From contig JAACJK010000116.1 of assembly GCA_013368325.1 (NCBI GenBank), positions 62,001 to 126,000 on the forward strand: a stretch of 64,000 nucleotides of DNA. The letters run 5' to 3'. Under the pieces are notes generated by a model, which saw only the letters and a program-made list of their open reading frames with translations, was not told the DNA's origin and made no database searches. The DNA is from Ephemerocybe angulata (lineage: Eukaryota; Basidiomycota; Agaricomycetes; Agaricales; Psathyrellaceae). The position numbers and the translations under genes were made by a program. Numbering within the stretch: the stretch's first letter is position 1; the number at the start of each line of letters is the position of its first letter. Below, piece after piece: positions 43,659-56,480 of the stretch.

Positions 43659-45919
43659 ATGCCTCTTTTTTACATGTGAGTTTCCCTGACTGTCTACCGT
43701 TTTTCTGTCGAATTTAGACCTGACTTTCGCCGCAGGCAAGGCATGCCCATTGGGTTTGTCGCCCTTATGCTAGCCCTCGTCGCTAGTATGGGTGGGTTCA
43801 TTTTCGGATACGACACCGGACAAATCAGCGATATCCTTCTCATGGACGACTTCAGACTGCGCTTCGCGACGTGTACAAATTATGCAGTGGCCTCGACGTG
43901 CGAGTTCACGGTTGTGCGGTCGGGATTGATTGTCTCTCTGCTATCGATTGGTACCCTTGCTGGAGCACTCGTAGGCGCTGTGTGAGTTTCAGAGCAACCC
44001 CTTTCACGGGTTTCAGTCCTCATTTTCATGCAGTGTCGCAGATAAACTCGGACGAAGGCTCGCTATGGTTGTGGAATGTTTGATATTCATGATCGGCGTC
44101 ACCATCCAGCTCACGTCGTTCCACGTCTGGCAACAAGTTGCGGTTGGTCGTTTCATCTCTGGTCTCGGGGTTGGCGCTCTTAGCGCTGCCGTACCAATGG
44201 TAAGTACCTAGAAATTCCCTGGTTGTTCTTGTCAACTTATTTTTCTCTTCCAGTACCAAGCCGAGACTGCTCCAACACAACTTCGAGGGACGTTGACAGC
44301 CACCTTTCAGCTCTTCATCACTGGGGGTATTCTTGTTGCTTGTGAGTACCGTCTATCTTCTCCGCCGAACTGCAGCTCATGGATAATTAGACTCCATTGG
44401 TATTGGAACTCGCTCGCTCAGCGGCGCATCGTCTTGGAAGCTCCTCATTGGTCTCGGAATGATATTCCCTGGTATGCTGATCGCCGGCATTAGCATGATG
44501 CCAGAATCTCCTAGGTATCTATGTGTTGTCCTCGCGTTCCGAGACGGGTTTCTGATTATCTTTATAGATGGCTTTGCGCAAACGGCAAGAGCGACAAAGC
44601 TGCACAGGCCATTGCTCGTATCTATGGTATTCCAAGAAAGGAGGCCTCGTCCAATCGATACGTTAACGCTGAACTCGACGAGATCGTAAATCAGCTCGAA
44701 GCCGAGAAGCGATTTAAAGCGGGATGGATCGATTGTTTCAAGCCTCAGAACATGACCTTGTACCGAACTCTTCTCGGAATGTCGCTCCAATCCCTTCAGC
44801 AGCTCACCGGTGCCAACTATTTCTTCTACTACGGTGCAACCGTCTTTCAGTCCGTCGGAATCAACGATTCGTTCATTACTCAAATTATTTTGGGCGGTGT
44901 CAACTTTGGCTGCACGTTTGGAGGGTTGTATGTTATGGAGAGAGTCCGTCTTCGTTCTCCTTGTTTCCAGACTTCTGTTTCTGATGCTTGCATTGCAGTT
45001 CGGTCGTCGCCGGCCCCTTATCATTGGCGGCCTGTGGCAATCAATTTGGCTATTCGTCTTCGCCTCAGCTGGTACCGCTAAAGATCCTACGACAAGCGGG
45101 AACATTGGAACACGTATGTTTTGCGCGACTTCGGTGTTGGTCTTGGTTCTAACTTTGCGTAGTCATGATCGTCAGCGCTTGTCTGTTCATTCTCGGTTAT
45201 GCTACGACTTGGGGACCTGGTATCTGGATTCTCATTGGTGAGACATTCCCGACGAGAACACGCGCTAAGCAGGGTGCTCTCGCCACTGCATCGAACTGGT
45301 GCGTACTTTCCAATGTTCAATGTTTGCAAGGTCACTGACGATGTTTTGACAGGACATGGAATTTCTTGCTTGCATTCTTCACTCCTTTCATTACCAAATC
45401 CATCCAGTTCAGATATGGATTTGTCTTCGCTGCCTGCAATCTCCTCGGAGCATGCGTTGTTTTCTTCTTCCTTTACGAATCCTCAGATCTCTCCCTCGAA
45501 AGTGTTGATGACGTGCGTCCTTCTTATATTCTACTGGGGGTGGATCCTGACTGACGCACCTTCAGATGTACAACGACCCCAAATGCAAACCTTGGACGTC
45601 TCGGAGATGGGCGCCTGCTGGCTACTCTTCAAGATACGACCTCGTCGAGCAGACTAAAGCTGCTCAAGCACGCAAGCCGTTCGCCGACACCGAAGAGAAG
45701 CGCATTGAACACGCCGGGAGTAACCTAAATACGACTGTTGGGACGACAGCGACGGGTCCGAGCGACCTCCCAGCCGATGCGGACGTCGAGCGGTCGAATG
45801 TGTTTGTGGGCAGGAATGGGGGCCCTGATGCGCCGGGGTATAATGTGGGGCTGACGAAGAGTGGGCCCCCAGGAGGCATGGATCGCGCCTACCGTGACGG
45901 TCATGGGAATGCTTCCTAG
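43659..45919 (+). CDS. MFS sugar (monosaccharide) transporter
   Basis: Ten exons (43659-43675, 43736-43981, 44034-44199, 44254-44341, 44391-44514, 44568-44943, 44999-45113, 45163-45298, 45353-45512, 45566-45919) give 593 residues. Sugar-porter signatures are complete: GFIFGYDTGQISDIL, DKLGRRLAM, RFISGLGVGALSAAVPMYQA with ETAPTQLRG, MPESPRWL, QSLQQLTGANYFFYYG, ERFGRRRPLI, GETFPTRTRAKQGALATA and a C-terminal MYNDPKCKPWTSRRWAPAGY. Twelve helices are expected, and the long hydrophilic C-terminal tail is predicted cytosolic. It imports hexoses or related sugars at the plasma membrane; which sugar is not predictable. The first exon (MPLFYM) is only 17 nt and is inferred from phase; the ATG at 43743 is the alternative. 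One donor (GTCCGT) is weak. Confidence 0.9.
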
Positions 45920-46199
45920 ATTTAGGGATGAAGGAGCACTCAGCTGTCCCAAAGTCTTGCGTAAGCATCCTACGCCGAAGATGTCAAAGCAATGGCAGGT
46001 GCTGACACCGAACCCTCCAATCGACAGGAAGTGTCAATATGTGGTTGAACAGATGGCAAACAGATGGGAGATAGGGAAGCGCCCTCTTGTTCTGTACATT
46101 GATGAAGAGATTATGTTCCAACAACGTGTTGAAGGCATCAAGTCAACGTGGGTGGACTCCGATTGAGAAGGCCTACCGTAACCGTTGGTTGACAAACAA

Positions 46200-46590
46200 T
46201 ATCACAGGTAGCCTCAAAACGACTGTCGAACGAAGGGCCGGATAAGCGCGATACATCCCTTATGCATGACGTCCAGGCAGCGCAGATATTGATAATCTAT
46301 TCATATTCATTGTAACATCATACCAGGAAGTTAATTTGTTGGTATACGTATTGAGCCTGAGGACACAGTGGGCGACGTTAAGGCCCCCCAAAAAAGGTCG
46401 AGGTATACCTGAGCTCACGCGTGTAGACCGCCAGCCCGAACATTTTACCCCGTTTTGTCAGATGCAGGATCGATTCGTTTACACTCGCCTAGTCGCTCGC
46501 GCTATCACACGCCTCAATCTAACAAACTGCCCAAACTCGAGAGTATTCAACGGCGCTCGAAATAAGCGCGCGCACTGATGGGCTGCCGAT
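46200..46590 (+). repeat. Diverged dispersed repeat, copy 1
   Basis: This stretch aligns by eye, in the same orientation, with 60095-60485. Shared words include CAGCCTCAAAACG-like sequence at the start, TATTGAGCCTGA in the middle, CGCCAGCCCGAACA, CAGATGC-GATCGAT and AATATTCAATG/AGTATTCAACG near the end. No reading frame is shared, so this is a non-coding repeat or an old transposon remnant. Confidence 0.65.
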
Positions 46591-49500
46591 CTTCGCGGGC
46601 ATTGTGCTTTTCGACGAGACAACTACTCAGTCAGTACTTGATTCAGATGTCTGCAGGAGAGGAGCGCGGCGAGGACGGTATCGGCGAGCGATTTGAACTT
46701 GATTCTGAAATATCAAGGCGGAAGAATCGCGTGAGGATTGTGCCGAGCTCTTGGAGGGCAGGCGCACAGAGGAAGACAGAGAGGTCTCCAATGTCTGGAA
46801 GTATGTTCGGGCGAGCTTGAAATCCAGAGCTATACGGTCTCTATCCAAGCCGTTAGCTCGAAAACATGGTGTGTCGAGAAGGGAAGGTACGTACCTCGCC
46901 TGGCCTCCCCCGAAGCCAAACACACCAGCATCCGCTACATCACCCCAGATCTCCGTTCTGCTTCGGTGGATACAGCCCAAACCAACCCAAAGACGTCACT
47001 GCGCCCATGAACGGGGCCGCGTACTAGGCTTGGACAAGAATACGGAGATGGGCTTGGAAGCGGCGGCGGCCCCGAGCTTGAGATGGGGAGGAAGGGCCCT
47101 GCGACGCAGAGGCAGACAAGGGTGTTGGCTTCTAGTGCGAGGAACAGCGTGTCGATGTGCAAGGAGGCCGGTGGGGAGGAAGAGGTCGTACTGCTCGGAA
47201 CACCGCGATTGCATGGCATGCGGAGACCGCAACCAGTGCGCGCCTATTTAGCCACAAGTACCAAGTTAGGCCATTATTTGCGAGATATGAGAGGAAGAAC
47301 GCACCCACTGCAGCAGGGGAAGCACACTGGGCTATCCTGGCCACATTCGAGTTGGCAATACATATCCTTCCCTTCGGAAACACTGACAGCGCGTTGTCCG
47401 AGAGCGCGGAGCTGCTGCACAGACCTGCCTGAGGACGATAGGTTGATGATCTGGAGTTTGAGTGGGTGGTTCATGGCGGTGCGTTGTCAAAGGTCTTGGG
47501 GTTAGGCCATCCAGGTAGAGAAGAAGTGGAGCTGGAAAAGCGCATTGTGTCGTGGTGGAGGTTGGGGAGAGAGCTTGGTTGCCGGTTGGTCACCGGTGAA
47601 TCCACGCGATTCCACGTGGGGCCACCATCGGATCAATCGTGTCTCCGAGGACCGAGGCTGTGGCTGGGGCCGCCGTCTTGCTTCCAACGACGACGTCCTC
47701 TGAGTCAATCGCTCGCTCCACCAGACTATCACTCCCCAGACCCACTTAGAAATGAACGTCGGGCTGGATTTCTATCTGGCAGCTCTGCAAGCACTCCCTC
47801 TCTTGTGCACTCGGTGAGCGATTCAGAGTGTGGACTGTGTGTGCTCATCAGCAAGTATCTCACTCGGGACGGGGACAGCACTACGCCAACGGTAGTACTG
47901 TCGTCCTCCTCGAGACTCTCTCCCTCAGCTCAAGTCCTCACACGCTCCGGCTCGTCGAAGGCGAGCGAGCTCCTGCTCGCCTCCTGTATCGTCGTCCTAA
48001 CCGCTGGCACCCGCCGCGAAGTAGAAGAGGAGTGGGAGCAATGAACTTTAATTGTGGTTGCAGCGGTATGACGAGGTCCTTGAGAGGAACGGGAGGATGC
48101 TGTCGATATACAGCGTGGGGCCAGCAAGAGAACCCCTCTGCTGCTCTTGAGTTACCTACCCTTCGTGTTGCTTCCATCTAACCTTGAATCCAAGACCAAT
48201 CCAGGACGACCCGTCCGGGGTTACCTCAAGACTCACATCCATTCAGACCGGATTAGCGAACGTACGCCGCGCTGCTGGCGTCTATTTACTTCTAGCTTCT
48301 CAATTACTCCCTCAGCAACACTCTTCCCCATCCTCACCATGGTGGATGAAGTCTACAACGCCACCTTGGCCCTCTCCTCCCACTCGGCACCCGTACATAA
48401 GGTGCGCCTCGCCTACGTCTTTGCGCTCTCGCACTTGCCCGGGAAACCGATGACTCTGTGCCAGCGACAATTGAAAGAACAGTACATAGTCGTGGATATA
48501 TGGTTCGTGTCCTTTTCCAAAGCCTAACGTGGTCCGTGGATGCCATACGTCCCATCGCATGATCTCGCAGCGATGGTACTCGTTCACGTTGAACGAAATG
48601 GAAATTCTGGACCCGCGGTCTCGAGCATGAGGATATGGACTTCGTGCTCCGACCAAGATGGAGCCAATTTATTCTGGAGGAGGTAGCAGGAAATGTGTGG
48701 CTGGAGCGCATGTGGGATTGGGTGGCGGAGGATGGACAGAAGGGGTGGTTGGCCGTAGTCGCGGGGAGTACGTCAATGCCATATATCGTTGCTCATCGCT
48801 AGGTCAATGGTTTCTGGAAGTGGTATGTTTACCATACACCTTATGACCGAGTTGTGTTGTTTTGATATACTTCGGGTCCCTCCTCGCTGCGCCATCCTTC
48901 TGGGGGGATAAGGAAGGGGTCTGTGGGCAGACACAAAGCAGGGAAGTCGAGATCAAGCCGAGGTTGAAGTGAAGGTGAGTCAGGTACGTCTTTGTGCCAT
49001 TCACTGGGGGTACTAGCTTAGACAACGTGTTTACTTGTAACATGTGTATGAATAGGCATTTGAAGTAAATCAGACAGTGCTGTCTTCAAAGCTGAGCTTG
49101 TTCGAGCTAGCCATCGATTGCGCATTCAAGAGATAATGTTCCTACGATGGAAGAGAGCTACTCGGCACTCCTGGAGATTCGGATGAGGAGTGAAGCTTCG
49201 CCCTGCCAGAGTACATCAAGGCCGCCTGGAGTCGTGACGAGAGATCTAAAAAGAAGTCGCTCAGCTGAGAATGCTGAATGCACTTTTCATTGTCTTCGCG
49301 ACAGCCCATGATCGTCGTTGTAGTTGCCCTTTGGCGTCGCCGCTCATGGTCAACCGAGAGGTTAGAGAGTGTAGGTAGCCGCTAAGATGGATTGTCGCCC
49401 GCTGTCGACTGGCCGTTCAAGAATGGCTCGAATATGAGTCTTTAGCGACTGCAGGACGAGGATTGCCGAGAACCGACACAGATTGGGCATCTAGATCGAG

Positions 49501-50277
49501 AGAAAGACGCCAGGCGATATCCAGGGTCATTTTCTTTCCTGTTGAGGGTCGGCGAGCGAGCCTATCGAACGTTGAAGCGGAAAGGTGGTGGTGGTCCAAC
49601 TTCAACCAAGTCGAAGAACGAGTTTGATGGACCTCGTTTGGCGGCACGTTCAACGCCGAACGCAAGCGAACGCATCAATTTGTTTTCTGTCCTCGACCAC
49701 GACGTCAACCGCACCGAGGACTCGCTCGACAATGCTCAACTCTGGCTTCGTTCGGAAACTTTGAAGACATCGATTGCGAGCTATCCAGGGCGTCGCTTGG
49801 GTTGGGTGAACGCAGAAGATGGAAGAAAATCGTCGTGAAGGAGGGGTGGGGCGTACTCGGGAATTGGAGGTTGGAAGCTATTATGTACGGATAGCACAGG
49901 TGAACCTGTAATCAGTAGAGGTGAGTTCTGTGATCGTCTCATCCTGAACAACAACTTACACTCCTCTAGTACTGTAGTACTGTCTTGCCTATCGATGGAT
50001 TGACCTGCGTAACACACCGAACACAGTTTACTTATGATCTATTTCTCACCCCCAGCTTTGGCCATCGTTTCCAGCGTTGAAAGGCGTTGAAGCGCCGTGA
50101 CATGCAGAACGCCACAATGTTCTTTCCTATTTCTGGCTTCAGAGGAAACAGGTGGCAGGGAGGACACGAGGCAGACTGCATCGCCCTAGCGGAGGTTAAA
50201 CGCACCTTGCCCTCCCCAAGCACTGAAGCTGCGATCGTTGCCTCATAACTCCATCGACAGGTTCCGAAGTCATCAAG
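46591..50277. other. Gene-poor region with unassigned fragments
   Basis: Many overlapping frames of 60-190 codons exist but none has a domain I can name. Pieces that look vaguely protein-like (about 46750-46900 plus, and 48600-48770 plus, the latter reading DFVLRPRWSQFILEEVAGNV) are interrupted within a few dozen codons. Decayed genes are possible. Nothing else is supported apart from the weak ORF at 48340. Confidence 0.4.
48340..48527 (+). CDS. Weak candidate small ORF
   Basis: A frame starting MVDEVYNATLALSSHSAPVH in a strong context (CACCATGG) after a pyrimidine-rich leader runs 62 codons. A possible donor inside the last codons (GTGTCC) could join it to a later exon, but no continuation is convincing and no family is recognised. 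Listed because the start context is good; it may well be chance. Confidence 0.2.
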
Positions 50278-53200
50278 ATGGACCGCCCTCGTAAACGCGA
50301 TAGAGCCAAGAGGTGGCTCTGGGAGACCTTCACCTGCTCTCGTTCACCCTCACCGTCACCTGCACCCTCCCAACACAATCTGTCGAGGTCCCATACCCCC
50401 TACCTCCCCATCAACTGAATACAACTCCAGGGGACGCACAGGAACCTCAAGTCAATGTTACTTCGACCATCGTGCCCAGTCCGGAAAGCGGCCTCGTCGC
50501 GCAGCCGCAACCAACCTTGGGCAGGACTGCAGCATTTCCCCTCCCGATCATCTTTGCAACGGCGGGAATACCCAATCCACCTGACGCTCAGAAGATTGAC
50601 GAAGGTACATCCGTGTCTGGTGCAGAGCAGCGAAGTCTCCAGAACGATGTACCGGGCCTGCCGCCCATCCCTGTCGATGTGAGTGTGTGCCGTCGCTATA
50701 CGGCAACTTACCTGAATAACCATTCCCTTGATGTAGCTTGGAACGGGGACGGCCGCTCAAAATCGCAACGTGAAACAAGCAGTCGAGGGCCCGATTCAGG
50801 ACACTAGCAGCAGAATTATTCCCTTTCCCGACCCATCTCAAGTCGTCAACACCGATCACCAGAATATCGACAATTCACCCAGCGAAGCCATAATCAAGCA
50901 GCAAAGTCCGGGCAGGAAATTCTACGAAGGCATGAAGACTACCTTGCGGACAATCGAGAGAGTATCCGATGTTTTTACGCCCTTGAAGAGCACCGCGGCC
51001 GCCCTGTTGGCGATCTGCGAGACTATCGACGTGTGTATTTTATGTTATCTTGTTCACCTCCCCGCTGACGCCGGGCGCCTGTCTAGGCTTACGGCGACAA
51101 CCTCGAGGAGTTTGAGCGGTTGTTGAAGAGGGTGGAAATCCTTTACTCTATCATGGAATCCTGGCCGGAGGACGCTTCGCATGATGCAAAGGATCGGTTC
51201 AGTGGCCTATCGCGGCAAGTATAAAGAATCGCTGGTGTCGCCTGCTACACTGACAATGTCTCTAGAACACTGGTCGATATGGAGAAGCTTTTGAAGTCCA
51301 AGGTCGATGGCACTAGATCCGGGCTTGAGCGCGCCGGTGCAGTGCTTACGGGTCAGGACAAGGAGGATGTTCTGAAGCTCACCCGAGAGATCGAACTCGC
51401 TATGGAGATTGCTTTGGTGAGTTTTCTATTAGGTTAAGCATTGCAAGAAGCTTACATTTCCAAGTTTGAGGCGACTGTCACCAACGAACGTCGGGGTCTC
51501 CAGATCGTTCGTGGAATAGAATGGCTGAAGGACCGGAGCAACAGTACGTACCCAGTTCTGAATGAAAGTTTGTTTCTCATATTCCCTTTAGTCGTCGAGG
51601 AGGTGGTTGATTCAGTACGCAACATCGAAGGGGCCATCCGATTCATATGGGAAAAGGGTATGATTCTAGCTCTGTGTCCTAATTGACCTTCACTCATTCG
51701 CTTCCAACAGAGCTGTTACGGAAACTTGGGAACGCCGATGGGGGCGAGTACACCAACCCGGAGCGAGGTTCCGAATGCACCCCCGGCACTCGACTATGGC
51801 TGCTGTCCATGCTCATGGCGTGGGCGGAGGATCCTCGGTCTCCACACCTGTTCTGGCTGAACGGATTGGCGGGTACGGGGAAGAGTGCCGTGGCCAAGAC
51901 ACTCTGCTCTAAGCTCAATGAACGGGGGCTCCTCGGTGCTACGCACTTCTGCACGGTCAAGGAGAGCGAACTAAGGAATGTCTATCTCATCATCCCGACC
52001 CTCGCAAAAATTCTAGCCCAAGAACACCCGAAGTTTGGTGTCGCCCTTCAACAAATCCTCGCAGACGATGGAGCGTGCAGAAACCCGACGAAGATGCAAC
52101 TGAAGGATCAGTACGTGAAGCTTATCCTTGGACCCGCCGAGCAGGCGTTCTGCCCCGATGAGGTCGTCGTGCTCTGCGTGGACGCCTTGGACGAATGTGA
52201 AGACAAGGACGCCATCGAAGAGTTTCTCGCTGCCATCCTTTCGCAAACGCCCACGACCTCGATCAAATTCTTCCTCACCAGCCGGCCCGAACGAGCACTC
52301 AGGCAGCCCTTCAAGAAGTTTGATTCGACACAACATAAATCGCTTCGGCTGCACGAGATCGACGCCAATGACGTCCGGGCCGACATTACCCTCTTCCTTG
52401 ACAACTCCTTCAAGCGTAACAATGAAATCTACGAGAAATACCAGCACAGCTGGCCACCTCCTGAGATCGAGAAGATCGCCGATCACTCTGGCAACTTGTT
52501 CATCGTGGCCTCGACTGCATTCAAGTACATTGCCTCGTCGAATGGCCTGTGTGTTCGTAGATTTCAGCAATTCGCTCAACGCTCGTCGAATCTCAAATCC
52601 ACGGGAGTCAACGTGCTGTACGAAGGCATTTTGGCGGAAGCTTTCAAGGACCTTGAAGATGATGAAGTGACTCTGGTACACTCTGGGCTTTCGCTTCTAA
52701 TTACCGCTCAGAAGCCGCTTTCAGTCCACGATTACGGAGCTCTTCTTGGAACGACTGTGGAGGATGTGCGGGGAGCCTTCAACGGACTTCACTCCGTTGT
52801 TCAAATCCCTGAGGATGGGCGTAACGACGCAACCATTTCAATCTTTCACGCGTCCTTTTTCGACTACCTGACTTCGGACCAGCCTCAACCGCCACGATGG
52901 ACTGTGGTCCTTTCTGATGCTCATTCGGCCACCGCGAAGGCCTGCTTTAGGATCATGGACTTGCTGCTCTGCTTCGGTGTCTCGGGGGCACAGACGTCGT
53001 ACAAAAGCAACAACGACCAGCCTATGCCACTGAGTATTTCAACGGAGCTTGCGTACGCATGTACGTCCTGGGGGGAACATGTTATCTACGCTGGAGTCGA
53101 GGATTGGCAATCAAAACTGCAGGATTTCTTGGGTGGGCCGATGGTGCTGTATTGGTTGGAGGCCCTGAGTGTTGCGAGGAATGTCCAGTATGCATACACC

Positions 53201-55728
53201 ACCCTATGGCGGTTAGCAAAGGTAAGTGATCAAGTTGTCTCACCTCTGAATATATCTAATGTCATCGGAGTAGATGCTCGGTCCCACAGAGCTCGGTAGC
53301 CTGCTCAGTGACGTTGGTGATTTTGTCCACAACTTCCACACTCCCATCTCCCACAGTGCACCTCATCTCTACCTGTCTGCCCTGCCGTGCTACGCTGCGA
53401 TAAAGAAGCTGGACCAAGCTTCCTTTCCTGAGTTCAAGGGGGTCCCCAAGGTGCACCATCGGCCTCTCGGAGGACAGCAGGTTTTGACCGTAAACACGGG
53501 AAATGGGATTCTCTCAGTTGCCTTCTCCCCTGATAGCAAGTACTTTGCATCAGGTGGCTGGGATGGGGACATCCGTGTTTTCAACGCCCAGACTGGACAG
53601 GTGGTTGTGGGGCCATTCAAAGGGCATACGAACAATCTTAACTCAGTGGCTTTCTCTCCGGATGGGAGGAAAATAGCCTCAGGCTTGGAAGACAAGACTG
53701 TTCGGGTCTGGGATGCGCAAACAGCCCAGCTGGCCTTGGAGCCACTCACTGGACATACGGACAAAGTCAACTCGGTGGGCTTCTCCCCCGATGGGAGGTA
53801 CGTGGTCTCTGGGTCGGATGACAAGACCGTCCGGGTCTGGGATCTGCAAACAGGTCAACCTGCATTTGATCTTTCCGCAATACAAACGGGTGCTGTGAAA
53901 TCCGTAGGGTTCTCCCCCAACGGGATGTACATCGTCTTTGGCTCATCCGACAACACTGTCCAAGTTTGGGATACACAAACATGTCAGCCTGCCATGAATC
54001 CATTCACAGGACATACGGGTGGGGTTTGCTCAGTAGCTTTTTCTCCCGATGGGAGGAAGGTTGTATCTGGATCGGAAGACTGCACCATCTGGGTCTGGGA
54101 TGCGCAGACGGGCCTGCCCGTTTCAGCTCCATTCACAGGGCATACAGGCTATGTTCTGTCAGTGGCCTTTTCTCCCGATGGGAGCCATATTGTGTCTGGC
54201 TCGGGCGACCAGACTGTCCAGGTCTGGGATGCGCAAATGGGCCAGCCTGCTTGGGACCCATTCACAGGACATTCCGATTGGGTTCGGTCAGTCGCCTTCT
54301 CGCCCGATGGGAAGCACGTTATCTCTGGGTCTGGCGATGGGACAATTCAAGTTTGGGACTGGCAAACCAACCAAGCAGGCTCCGATCGCGGCAGGGGACA
54401 TACCGGCGCCGTCAAGTCAGTAGCCTTCTCACCCGATGGGAGATACATCGTGTCTGGCTCATCCGACAAGACAATTGGAGTATGGGATGTCCAGACGGGT
54501 CAACCTGCTTTGGATCCATATACTGGGCATAGCGGCTCGGTTCAGTCAGTAGCATTCTCGCCAGATGGGAGGCATGTTGTCTCTGGCTCGGATGACAAGA
54601 CTATCCAAGTCTGGGATGTTCAGACCGGCCAAGCAATGTTAGCACCATTCAGAGGCCATGAAGGTCAGGTTACGTCAGTAGCATTCTCAAAGGATGGGAG
54701 ACAGATCATCTCTGGCTCGGCAGACAAGACTGTCAGAGTCTGGGATGCGCGAACAGGGAAACATGCTTTGGATCCATTTACAGGACATACCGAGTCCGTT
54801 CGCTCAGTTGCCTTCTCGCCCAATGGGCAGCACATTGTCTCTGCCTCGGACTCGGACGACAAAACCATTTGGGTCTGGGATGTTGAGACGGGTCAGCCTA
54901 CCTTGGCTCCTTTTCAAGGGCACAGCGGCTGGGTTACATCGGTCGTGTTTTCGCCTGATGGGAGGCTCATCGCCTCTGGCTCGATTCTGACGAATGACAA
55001 AACCATCCAACTCTGGGATACACAGACCGGCCAAGTGGCTGTGGGCCCATTCAGGGGACATACGGGTTGGGTTCTGTCGGTGGCCTTCTCCCCCGATGGG
55101 AGGTGGATTGTTTCTGGCTCGAAAGACAAAACCATACGGATCTGGGATGTGCAGACGGGCAAGGCTGCTTTGGATCCGTTCGTAGGACATACAGACATCG
55201 TCTGGTCAGTAGCGTTCTCCCCGGACGGGAGCTGCGTTGCGTCCGGCTCGGATGATAGGACCATCCGGGTCTGGAAGCTCCCTCAAGCTCTTGGTGCCTG
55301 CGAAAGTCCAGGTACGATACTACACCTTCACTGGCCAGTGTAGAATCACCCTCGTGACTTACATCTTCAATTCCAGAGAATATCTTTCTCCATGACTATC
55401 CCCCCGGTTGTGTTACACTTGGAAACGATGGCTGGCTGCGAAACACCAACGGGGATCTCCTTATGTGGATTCCACCCTCCTTCCGGGATGGGTTGTACAT
55501 CTGCGGCGTGCAACAGATTATTGGAAGATTGGCGACTACGAAGATTGAGCTTCGGGACGCGCTCTGTCATGGCGAGCAGTGGTTGAGGTATGTATCATCA
55601 CGGATATGTCTCTCGTGTTATTGGCCTAGTGCTCATGGTTCCTCGATAGATGTCAGGAATCCCCGCCTGGAGATCCCCCCGTCGAACGCGTTCACTGGCC
55701 CATATCAACTCCGAAAGTCCTGATTTGA
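50278..55728 (+). CDS. NACHT-WD40 NLR protein with 14 WD repeats
   Basis: Coding exons read with phase: up to 50678, 50737-51030, 51087-51214, 51266-51416, 51465-51543, 51592-51657, 51711-53221, 53274-55311, 55377-55587, 55650-55728. An N-terminal helical domain (YGDNLEEFERLLKRVEILYS, NIEGAIRFIWEK) is followed by a NACHT NTPase with Walker A GLAGTGKSAVAKTL, Walker B VVLCVDALDECED and the sensor TSRPE. Then come 14 WD repeats of about 43 residues (53500-55280), enough for two seven-blade propellers, and a C-terminal module (GCVTLGNDGWLRN, LLMWIPPSFRDGL). Fungal NLRs of this architecture act in non-self recognition or programmed cell death. One intron at 51215 uses a GC donor (GCAAGT). The start is uncertain: ATG at 50278 opens MDRPRKRDRAKRWLWETFTC but a clean splice into the next frame (GDAQEPQVNVTS) was not found. 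Confidence 0.85.
53500..55280 (+). repeat. 129-bp tandem repeats encoding the WD40 propellers
   Basis: Fourteen units of about 129 bp, each coding SVAFSPDG...SGS.DKT..VWD.QTGQ....PF.GHT. Many units are nearly identical in protein (for example units 8, 9 and 13). Two units carry small in-frame insertions (DS in unit 11, ILT in unit 12), and units 3 and 7 have lost the GH-T linker pattern or altered it. Confidence 0.9.
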
Positions 55729-56480
55729 GATGGCCAGCTACATTGGATCGGCCTGAGTTTATTATGTAGCTTTTGTTTTCTTTCTAGACATGACCCCCAT
55801 TTCTTATGTTCGCTTACTCGACTCGAGCCCCGTGTTGCTTGTTTGGATTTCAGGAGGGCTGCATTCGCCTTTTACTTACTGACTTTGGACTACCTACCAC
55901 CACTAGGCGATTATTTAGAGCCATTTCCCCACATTTCCTATGAATCCCTCCCGTTTTGCCCGCTTTTGGTCTGCTAAATCTTACAGTCTCCCGCCCGGTT
56001 ATTCATCCGTCTATCCAACCAAGTTCTAGTCTTTCTCCAAACTAGTGTATATGTTCACAGCCTACAGAGCAGGTCCCGTCACTGGTATATATCTAGCACC
56101 GGCATCGTATATGGCATGTAGTAGCCAAGTCTTCTTCAGTCAGATGAGTAGATTGTGCTCGAATGAAAGGATTCGGTAAATAGTAGGTGTTGCAGAAATA
56201 CCCGTACCTTCCTCCTCGGTGCTGGGTATGATGCCGGGGCCGTGGTAAGCGGTCTGGTGGGCAGCAGCTCGGGGCCAGCCTGAGCGTGGTATACAATCGG
56301 TCGTCCTATCTTCGACGATTCCCCACAGGGGCAATTCAATCTTCCTTCTCCACTCTCTCCATCCATCCACCCGTCCGACACCCATCCATGTCCGACGACA
56401 CACTCTCGTCATTCGGTTCGCGCATTCGCAGTCATTGATCATCCCCCAGTCACTGCGGACTCGGATGCCCTGCGTGCGTT
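55729..56480. other. Intergenic
   Basis: The T-rich stretch after the NLR stop is consistent with a 3' UTR. No gene recognised. Confidence 0.4.
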
